Origin: Rhodococcus zopfii NBRC 100606 = JCM 9919
GTDB taxonomy: Bacteria; Actinomycetota; Actinomycetes; Mycobacteriales; Mycobacteriaceae
Reading direction: 5' to 3'
DNA length: 64,000 nt
Assembly (NCBI RefSeq): GCF_001895025.1
Contig: NZ_BCXI01000032.1
Coordinates: 40,131-104,130 of the forward strand
This document shows positions 59,304-64,000 of this stretch, piece by piece. Within the stretch, counting starts at the first letter, position 1, and every line of letters starts with the position of its first letter. Under the pieces are notes generated by a model. The model made no database searches and had not been told where the DNA came from. It worked only from the letters and a program-made list of their open reading frames with translations. The position numbers were made by a program, and so were the translations under genes.

Positions 59304-60047
59304 TCACCACACCCCGGACAACAGGTTGAAGCCTGCGGTGACTGCGATCACGAGGGCCCACGAGGCGACGATCCATGCCCATCGTGTGCGGGTTCGGGCC
59401 CGGGTCGTAGGGGCGCCGTGCGACGACCCTACGACCGGCCCATCTCCTACGCTGTGTGCGCCAACAACATCAGCAGAAGGAGAAGAATCGTGAGCGAGTC
59501 GATCATCCCCGCCGCCCTCGAGATCGAACACGTCCTCGTGCCCGATGCGGCCGAGGCGTATGTCGGTCGTGACAGGTACATCGTGGTCGCGATCGCTGTG
59601 TTCAACAGCATCGTGACAGCGCATGTCATCCAGGCCGTCGGCGGCAGCCCCCGCGGACCCTTGGGTGGGATCATGCTGCGGCTCTTCGACGACACTGACA
59701 CCGAATACCTGGTTTCCGGCGGTGGAGGAGGGGGCTACATGAATGGTCGGCCCGCAGATATCACTCAGATCTTTTCCCGACCCGCCGGGACCGATCCGAA
59801 ACGCCTCAAGTTGTTCGCGGAAACCCTCGGTGATAGGGCCGGGCTGCATCCCCTGACCACCGTTGTCGTACCCGAGGGACGGTAGGAGGTTGGTGGAGTA
59901 GTTCCCGAAGCAGTCTGTGATTCGGATTTCCCCGATGTCCGGCCGCTGCGTCAGGCGCAGTTCGAACCAGTGGCCGGACAGGACGACCGCGAGGGTGCAG
60001 ATCCGGGTCGGCTGGAACATGTCGTCACTGACACGAAGCCACGACAT
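59304..60047 (-). CDS. minus-strand ORF interrupted antisense by a plus-strand gene
   Basis: The frame is open for 247 codons. The first 57 codons (to about 59877) and the last 40 (a membrane helix WIVASWALVIAVTAGF) have coding-like third positions. The middle, opposite the plus-strand gene 59490-59885, does not and reads like antisense. The original gene may have been split by insertion of that gene, with the frame open by chance. The ATG shares a base with the preceding stop. Whether a fusion is made is unknown. Confidence 0.4.
   Translation of the reverse strand: MSWLRVSDDMFQPTRICTLAVVLSGHWFELRLTQRPDIGEIRITDCFGNYSTNLLPSLGYDNGGQGMQPGPITEGFREQLEAFRIGPGGSGKDLSDICGPTIHVAPSSTAGNQVFGVSVVEEPQHDPTQGSAGAAADGLDDMRCHDAVEHSDRDHDVPVTTDIRLGRIGHEDVFDLEGGGDDRLAHDSSPSADVVGAHSVGDGPVVGSSHGAPTTRARTRTRWAWIVASWALVIAVTAGFNLLSGVW
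59490..59885 (+). CDS. plus-strand moron-like gene within the early operon
   Basis: A 131-residue protein starting at GTG with AAGGAG upstream, on the strand opposite to all neighbours. Third positions are strongly G/C. Its features are IVVAIAVFNSIVTAHVIQAVGG, a Gly run (VSGGGGGGYM) and a polar C-terminus. No family recognised. Its opposite direction and independent RBS suggest a lysogeny-expressed cargo gene, though I could not identify a convincing promoter. Confidence 0.6.
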   Translation: MSESIIPAALEIEHVLVPDAAEAYVGRDRYIVVAIAVFNSIVTAHVIQAVGGSPRGPLGGIMLRLFDDTDTEYLVSGGGGGGYMNGRPADITQIFSRPAGTDPKRLKLFAETLGDRAGLHPLTTVVVPEGR

Positions 60048-60400
60048 CAGATCACCACCACGGCGGCCGGGGCGGTCAGCCAGATGACCGCGGCGATGGT
60101 GACGCCGACTGCGAGGATCAGCCACAGGAACCAGGCGGCGCGGTGCCGGTGCACGTTGGTGGTGTCCTCGGGTGTGGTGTCGGATGCCGGTGCGCGGTCA
60201 GTGGGGATGGTGGCGAAGTGTGCGTCGAGGTCGTCGCTGTCGTTCGTGTCGTCGACGGTGGCGACCTCGACGTCGGGGGCCTGGGAGCTATCGATCGTGG
60301 CATCAGGTGCAGGGGTGCCATCGACGGGGATGGTGGCGAAGTGCTCGTCGAGTTCGTCGAAGATCGGGGTGGCGGGGCGGGGCGGGATCGCGAGTGTCAT
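60047..60400 (-). CDS. small membrane protein with internal duplication
   Basis: A 117-residue protein. Two copies of a motif (FDELDEHFATIPVDGTPAPD and SDDLDAHFATIPTDRAPASD) occupy the acidic N-terminal part. A C-terminal membrane helix follows (AAWFLWLILAVGVTIAAVIWL). It would be tail-anchored with the repeats in the cytosol. Role unknown. Confidence 0.6.
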   Translation of the reverse strand: MTLAIPPRPATPIFDELDEHFATIPVDGTPAPDATIDSSQAPDVEVATVDDTNDSDDLDAHFATIPTDRAPASDTTPEDTTNVHRHRAAWFLWLILAVGVTIAAVIWLTAPAAVVVI

Positions 60401-60406
60401 GTCAGC

Positions 60407-60601
60407 TCAATTCGTTTCGGACTGGCTGGTGGCCTGCAGGGTGTTGGGCGTGCGCTGCTGCGCGATGCGGCTCTCGCGGCTGCTGCGGAAGAACGCGGCG
60501 ATTCCTGCGGAGAACCTGGCATCGGCGGGCTGCGGACCCGTCACCGGCGGAGTGAGCTGTGGTGCCCTGGCGGTCGTACCGCTATGGTTGTTGTTCGACA
60601 T
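60407..60601 (-). CDS. small hypothetical protein
   Basis: A 64-residue polar protein (MSNNNHSGTTARAPQL...FSAGIAAFFRSSRESRIAQQR), basic and probably partly disordered. Preceded by a hairpin leader. Function unknown. Confidence 0.5.
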   Translation of the reverse strand: MSNNNHSGTTARAPQLTPPVTGPQPADARFSAGIAAFFRSSRESRIAQQRTPNTLQATSQSETN

Positions 60602-60618
60602 TGGTTTCCCATCTGTGT

Positions 60619-60682
60619 CTTGCCCCGCTTGGTGTTGTGACCACCGGCGGGGCACTTTTTCGATCAGGCACTTTTTCGATCA
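60619..60682. repeat. hairpin plus 16-bp tandem duplication
   Basis: An 8-bp stem (TGCCCCGC / GCGGGGCA) is followed by the tandem repeat GGCACTTTTTCGATCA at 60651-60666 and 60667-60682. The T-run lies on the plus strand, so it could terminate plus-strand (antisense) transcription. The second copy contains the stop codon of the gene at 60680. Confidence 0.6.
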
Positions 60683-60877
60683 GACGGCGGAGGCTTCCGC
60701 GGATCGCGCCGCTCGCCGAAATGCGGCAGTCACGATGTCGAGCTGATAGATAGTCAGCGGCTTGCTGTGCGCGAGGACTTCGTCAACCGCGTCCTGCATC
60801 GCGGTCGTCCACAGCGGACAATCTGGACTTTCTGGACAGCTGCCATTGCTGCATCCACATGAGGCCCCGACGCTCAT
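60680..60877 (-). CDS. small Cys-rich phage protein
   Basis: A 65-residue protein with four cysteines in the first 20 residues (CGCSNGSCPESPDC) and a helical C-terminus (IYQLDIVTAAFRRAARSAEAS). Its ATG overlaps the stop of the Cro-like gene (ATGA). Second gene of the early operon; may modulate the switch. Confidence 0.55.
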   Translation of the reverse strand: MSVGASCGCSNGSCPESPDCPLWTTAMQDAVDEVLAHSKPLTIYQLDIVTAAFRRAARSAEASAV

Positions 60878-61101
60878 CCTGCGATCGCATAGAGCGATTC
60901 GGGCGGCACGTCCAGTACGCGCGCCATGTTGATGAGTTCTTCGAAGGTGAAGGATCGCTCGCCAGCGAGGCTGCGCTGCAACGTGCGGTGGGACATTTCC
61001 GACATACGGGCAAAGTCCTGCTGTGAAATACCAGCGGCGCGGCGGGCGCGATCCACGATCTCGCCGAGCCGACCCGCAAGATCATCAGTCTGTGCGTTCA
61101 T
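60874..61101 (-). CDS. Cro-like XRE regulator, first gene of early operon
   Basis: A 75-residue HTH protein (LGEIVDRARRAAGISQQDFARMSEMSHRTLQRSLAGERSFTFEELINMARVLDV). The ATG lies 7 bp from a -10 element, so the message should be leaderless. It diverges from the repressor gene across three operators and leads the long minus-strand operon, the position of a Cro or early regulator. Confidence 0.75.
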   Translation of the reverse strand: MNAQTDDLAGRLGEIVDRARRAAGISQQDFARMSEMSHRTLQRSLAGERSFTFEELINMARVLDVPPESLYAIAG

Positions 61102-61108
61102 AGTGGCC

Positions 61109-61137
61109 AATTTAGCGCCACATGTGGCGCATTGCAA
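61109..61137 (-). promoter_or_regulatory. early minus-strand promoter
   Basis: Minus-strand TTGCAA (61132-61137) and TAAATT (61109-61114) are 17 bp apart, with the ATG 7 nt beyond the -10. The spacer is entirely occupied by a 16-bp perfect palindrome (operator O1). Confidence 0.75.
61114..61131. promoter_or_regulatory. operator O1 (AGCGCC-N6-GGCGCA)
   Basis: Contains the perfect 16-bp palindrome GCGCCACATGTGGCGC, centred in the spacer of the early promoter. A bound repressor would block polymerase. Confidence 0.7.
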
Positions 61138-61154
61138 GCGCCGAAGGTGGCGCT
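61137..61154. promoter_or_regulatory. operator O2 (AGCGCC-N6-GGCGCT)
   Basis: Same half-sites as O1, centre 23 bp away, just upstream of the early -35 element. Perfectly symmetrical arms. Confidence 0.65.
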
Positions 61155-61183
61155 TCGTGCAGTCAGGGCTGGGCCCGTAGCAC

Positions 61184-61213
61184 TTGAAGTTACGCCAAAT
61201 CAGGCGCTATATT
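61184..61213 (+). promoter_or_regulatory. repressor promoter
   Basis: TTGAAG (61184-61189) and TATATT (61208-61213) are 18 bp apart, with the ATG at 61221 only 7 nt past the -10, so transcription probably begins at or next to the start codon. Confidence 0.75.
61191..61208. promoter_or_regulatory. operator O3 (TACGCC-N6-GGCGCT)
   Basis: A third copy with one degenerate half-site, lying in the spacer of the repressor promoter. This suggests autoregulation. Confidence 0.6.
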
Positions 61214-61220
61214 GGACAAC

Positions 61221-61499
61221 ATGGACGCTGCAAGTAGCAGAACAGACGCAATTCGAACAGCGGTCGCCAACCAAATGCGCATCCATCGGACAATCAATCG
61301 CATGTCACAAGATGAACTAGCAGAGCGCGCAGGCATCAGCCGCCGAACGATTCAACGCCTAGAGAAAGGAGATATCGCCATGGACATCAAACATATGCAG
61401 GGAATCGCATCCGCGTTCGGAATTCACTGGCTCGAATTCATGAAGCGCGTGAACGATGACATAGAAGGGGACGGCCACCCAAACTCCAACTCCACCTAG
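61221..61499 (+). CDS. XRE-family immunity repressor
   Basis: A 92-residue protein with a central helix-turn-helix (MSQDELAERAGISRRTIQRLEKGDIAMDIKHMQGIASAFGI) and an acidic, polar C-terminal tail. The start chosen is ATG 61221, since the promoter -10 is too close for the in-frame TTG at 61212. The gene is less GC-rich than its surroundings. As the only plus-strand regulator facing the early operon it is the best candidate for the lysogeny repressor. Confidence 0.75.
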   Translation: MDAASSRTDAIRTAVANQMRIHRTINRMSQDELAERAGISRRTIQRLEKGDIAMDIKHMQGIASAFGIHWLEFMKRVNDDIEGDGHPNSNST

Positions 61500-61515
61500 T
61501 CCACTCACATGAACC

Positions 61516-61549
61516 GAAGTGCCCGAATGCCATAGCATTCGGGCACTTC
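61516..61549. terminator. bidirectional terminator between repressor and integrase
   Basis: A 15-bp perfect stem (GAAGTGCCCGAATGC / GCATTCGGGCACTTC) with CATA loop between convergent genes. Confidence 0.85.
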
Positions 61550-61600
61550 AATATCCGTAGCCTTGGCACGACTGGAATTCGTGAGCAGGCACCGGAATGC

Positions 61601-63031
61601 TCAGATCAACTTGATAGCGACCGACTTAGGGTTGAACTCTCGGCGCGGCCGGTCTTTCAGGATCGTGACCGAAACCAGAGACCGAATAACCATACGCCGG
61701 TCAACCATAGACATTGCTTGCCACTGGCTGCGAGCGTTGGGACCGATCAAGCGTTGCACTTCCGGTGGAACGATCTTCTGCGCCCGACGCTCATGTTTCT
61801 CGATCTCGGGTAGCAGGAGTTTTTCCGCGTGCGCGAGCCGCGCCGCCGTCAAGTCCCCTCGGGCAAATTCAGCAACAGCATCATCAAGTCGCTTCCTCAG
61901 GTCTCGCGCAGCCTTTTGCGCTTCCTTCTGCTCCGGGTCAGCCAGCTCGTCAACGCTGACGATATTCTCCAATCGTTGCAGAACCGCCTCACGCACCAGA
62001 GCATCAACGAGATGTTGCCGGCGACTCACGCATCCGCCTTCGAAGCAGGAATAGCTCGAGTACTCGTAGAAGGTTCGTTCACTGCCATCGCCAGTCCTCT
62101 TGCTGTATCTGCCATTGCGACGCCGGCGGATGCGGCCACCGCATTCACCACACACCGCGATTCCTGTCAGCAGGTATTGCGGCTCCACACCATGATGCGT
62201 AAGTCGCCGAGGGTCGCTCATGAGGGCAACGATCTGCTCATGCTCCTCAACACTGATCAGCGGCTCCCATTTCCCAGTACCGACCACCACTCCAAGGTGA
62301 GTGCGCAGGCCCGCATACGTTGGTCGCTTAACCATCGCGGACAGCGATGCTGCGGTCCACCCCTTCGACTGTTTCGACGTGGAAACCCCGCGATCGTTGA
62401 GCTCCCGCGCGAGCGCGTAGAGCGGTTCTCCGTCGAGAACCCGGCGCACCACCTCACGGACGATGGGCGCCTGCTTCTCGTCCGGGACCCGCTTCTCGAT
62501 CTTGCCCGTGTCCGGATCCCGCACTGCCCGGTACCCGAAGGGGACCTTGCCGTGAGCCTTGCCCTCCTGGGCATTGGCTCGCTGTGCACGTCGAACCCGC
62601 TCGACGATCAGATCAGACTCGTGCTCAGAGAACGCGGCAGCGACAACGGAGGAGAGTCGGTCACCCGGCTTGCTCGGGTCGAGCAGTGCACCCGAGAAGC
62701 ACCACAGGACGCCGCGTTCCGCGCACAGGTCTCGAAGCTCGGCGTACTCACCCATCTTGCGAGTCGCCCTTGACGCCTCCCAACACACGAGGACATCACC
62801 GGGGAGAAGAATTTCACTCAGCCGCTTGTACCCAGGGCGTTCCTTCTTTGACCAGCGAGAAGCACTGACGTCGTTGTCCTCGACAACGCACGCAACGTCC
62901 CAGCCGTTCCGTTCACAAACCGCACGGCACTCCCGCTCTTGCTCCGCGACCGATCTACCTTGCTTCCCGGGGTCAGAGGACACCCGGGTGTAAATCACCG
63001 CCCGACGTACGGCTTGCGCTATGGGACCCAT
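61601..63031 (-). CDS. int: large serine integrase
   Basis: A 476-residue serine recombinase catalysing phage integration and excision. The catalytic domain begins with IYTRVSSDP (nucleophile Ser18), then AEQERECR and RVRRAQRANAQEGKAHGKVPFGYR at its end. The recombinase domain includes a zinc ribbon (CGECGGRIRRRR with a later CFEGGC), and a coiled-coil arm follows (LRKRLDDAVAEFARGDLTAARL). The ATG lies 9 bp inside the attR core, as usual for phage int genes. In the lysogen it reads in the same direction as the split MFS gene. Confidence 0.95.
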   Translation of the reverse strand: MGPIAQAVRRAVIYTRVSSDPGKQGRSVAEQERECRAVCERNGWDVACVVEDNDVSASRWSKKERPGYKRLSEILLPGDVLVCWEASRATRKMGEYAELRDLCAERGVLWCFSGALLDPSKPGDRLSSVVAAAFSEHESDLIVERVRRAQRANAQEGKAHGKVPFGYRAVRDPDTGKIEKRVPDEKQAPIVREVVRRVLDGEPLYALARELNDRGVSTSKQSKGWTAASLSAMVKRPTYAGLRTHLGVVVGTGKWEPLISVEEHEQIVALMSDPRRLTHHGVEPQYLLTGIAVCGECGGRIRRRRNGRYSKRTGDGSERTFYEYSSYSCFEGGCVSRRQHLVDALVREAVLQRLENIVSVDELADPEQKEAQKAARDLRKRLDDAVAEFARGDLTAARLAHAEKLLLPEIEKHERRAQKIVPPEVQRLIGPNARSQWQAMSMVDRRMVIRSLVSVTILKDRPRREFNPKSVAIKLI

Positions 63032-63040
63032 AAATGGGAT

Positions 63041-63045
63041 TGTAC
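63041..63045. other. attR core
   Basis: TGTAC, matching attL. MFS coding sequence begins at once to the right and integrase upstream sequence to the left. Confidence 0.8.
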
Positions 63046-63755
63046 GTGTAGACGGCGAAGCACCCGGCGAAGCCGACGGTAGCGACGATCAGCGTCAGCC
63101 ACACCTGTCGTCGCCGCAACGCCCCGAGTTCGGTGATCGGGTGGGTCACGGGCATCGACACCTTCGGTACCCACGCGGTGATGGCCGCGACGGTCGCGGC
63201 GCCGATGATCACCACGAGGCCGAACGCGGTCCGCCAGCCGAGGGCCTGCCCGAGCCACGACGCGGCGGGCACACCGACGACGTTGGCGACCGACAACCCG
63301 AGCATCACCTGGGCGACGGCGCGGGCACGGCGCTGCGGGCCGGCCAGGTGCGCGGCGACCAGGGCGGCGACCCCGAAGTAGGCGCCGTGCGGCAGTCCGG
63401 CGAGGAATCGGGCGGCCACGAGCAGCCCGTAGCCGGAGGCCGCGACCGAGGCGGCGTTGCCGAGCGTGAAGACCGCCATGAGGGCGGCGAGCAGTGTCTT
63501 GCGGGGCACGCGGGCGGCGAGCACCGCGAACAGGGGTGCGCCGACGACGACACCGAGCGCGTACGCGGAGATCGTGTGACCGGCCGTGGGTTCGGTGATC
63601 CCGAGGTCGGCGGCGATCTCGGGGAGCAGTCCCATCGCGACGTATTCGGTGGTGCCGATCCCGAAGCCGCCCAGGGCCAGCGCGAACACGGCGAGGGCGC
63701 GGTTGCGGACGGTTCCGGACCCGGTCGGCGGGGGTGCGATGTCGGTGAAGGTCAC
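63042..63755 (-). pseudogene. N-terminal half of MFS transporter split by the prophage
   Basis: 238 codons encode the first seven or so helices of a DHA1-type MFS transporter: GGFGIGTTEYVAMGLLPEIAADL, the loop RVPRKTLL and LAGLPHGAYFGVAALVAAHL. In the lysogen the frame runs on into phage DNA and stops at 62973 inside the integrase gene, giving a 260-residue product. The true gene continues at 14429. Confidence 0.9.
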
Positions 63756-64000
63756 GGGAGCCCATTGTCCCGCGCGCGACGGTGAGGTCGGCGGTGAGGA
63801 TCCGTGACTTCACTCACCCGGCAGGCGAACCGGTTCGACGGCTCGATTCACGTCGGCTCCGACAGGTCGTCCGGCCGGACTCCGGGCGGGAAAACAGCCG
63901 CGGGCAAATACCGAAAGACACCTGTGCGTCTGCCGATGCGAGAGCGGCGGCAGGGTCGACACCCTTGCGTCCCTTGCTCCGAATGAAGTCGGCCAGTCCC
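63756..64000. other. host region upstream of the split MFS gene, unresolved
   Basis: No convincing complete gene. The minus strand is open in more than one frame to the window edge, so the 3' end of another gene may lie here, but codon pattern does not decide. The MFS promoter should lie in the first 100 bp; I see no consensus elements. Confidence 0.3.

Larger units (their letters stand above)
14429..63045. mobile_element. complete temperate siphovirus prophage
   Basis: About 48.6 kb bounded by the TGTAC cores and inserted in an MFS gene. It holds every expected module: serine integrase, repressor switch, small early genes, terminase, portal, head, tail, lysis and fibres. I see no frameshifted or truncated structural gene, and the att sites are clean, so the element looks capable of excision and growth. 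The genes are strikingly compact, with the long minus-strand operons using start/stop overlaps throughout. Confidence 0.95.

Noticed and set aside
59241..59310. tRNA-like start GGAGGCGTAGCTCAGTAGAT
   Set aside because: Only the D-arm-like part fits. There is no T-loop, acceptor pairing or anticodon arm, and the stretch codes for the 73-residue protein on the minus strand.
60619..60660. Hairpin as terminator of the minus-strand early operon
   Set aside because: The T-run follows the stem on the plus strand only, so it would stop antisense transcription rather than the operon.
63804..63986. Plus-strand 60-codon ORF at the right edge
   Set aside because: No RBS, Arg/Gly-rich composition and no recognisable segment. 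A minus-strand gene end is equally possible, so none was called.

Overview
The window is high-GC actinobacterial chromosome, most likely Rhodococcus. The left flank has the Corynebacteriales gene order hypothetical-add-deoA-cdd / sdhCDAB, and the zinc alcohol dehydrogenase closely resembles the R. ruber ADH-A enzyme as I recall it. Host DNA occupies 1-14428 and 63046-64000. Between them lies one complete, apparently intact siphovirus-type prophage.

Host left flank: nucleoside salvage genes (add, deoA, cdd, minus strand) diverge from the succinate dehydrogenase operon (sdhCDAB, plus strand), with a DtxR/IdeR-like box between them. Then come an ADH-A-like dehydrogenase, a secreted protein of unknown function, a YihY/BrkB membrane protein and trpS. 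A tightly overlapping minus-strand run follows: the distal half of an MFS transporter gene, xth, a barnase-like lipoprotein RNase and its barstar-like inhibitor.

The prophage sits inside the MFS gene. Its two halves (13908-14429 and 63042-63755) are in frame with each other once the phage is removed, giving about 411 codons. The junctions share the 5-bp core TGTAC (14429-14433 and 63041-63045), and a serine integrase gene starts 9 bp from the right core. The distance between cores is 48,612 bp.

Prophage layout, read from the right end, where the long operon begins. (a) Integrase (minus) converges with a leaderless XRE repressor gene (plus). A second leaderless XRE gene diverges from it, and three related operators (AGCGCC-N6-GGCGCT type) lie between the two promoters. 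(b) A very dense minus-strand operon of about 35 small genes (60.9-46.6 kb), mostly with 1-8 nt overlaps. It includes a DnaN-like clamp, a DnaQ-like exonuclease, a COG3541-type nucleotidyltransferase, an NrdH redoxin, a lipoprotein and HNH proteins. One plus-strand gene is embedded in it. (c) The late operon, also minus strand: prim-pol-like protein, terminase small and large subunits, portal, a MuF head protein fused to an EndoU-like toxin domain with a probable immunity gene, scaffold, decoration and major capsid proteins, connectors, major tail protein with an Ig-like domain, frameshifted tail chaperones, a tape measure protein with two cell-wall hydrolase domains, tail proteins, an M15 endolysin cassette containing an Acb2/Tad1-hairpin-like protein and holins, two paralogous tail proteins, and a repeat-rich tail fibre. 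(d) A short plus-strand operon at the left end (14.5-19.4 kb): an HTH protein, a DUF2637-like membrane/HTH protein, a membrane-anchored PASTA-like protein, small proteins and a YdiL-like HTH protein. It converges on the late operon at paired terminators. A small AlpA-like (excisionase-type) gene lies within it on the opposite strand.

The most interesting candidates are the MuF-EndoU toxin/immunity pair inside the head gene cluster, the Acb2-like anti-defence candidate in the lysis cassette, and the divergent leaderless immunity switch. All functions are read from sequence by eye; no database search was run.
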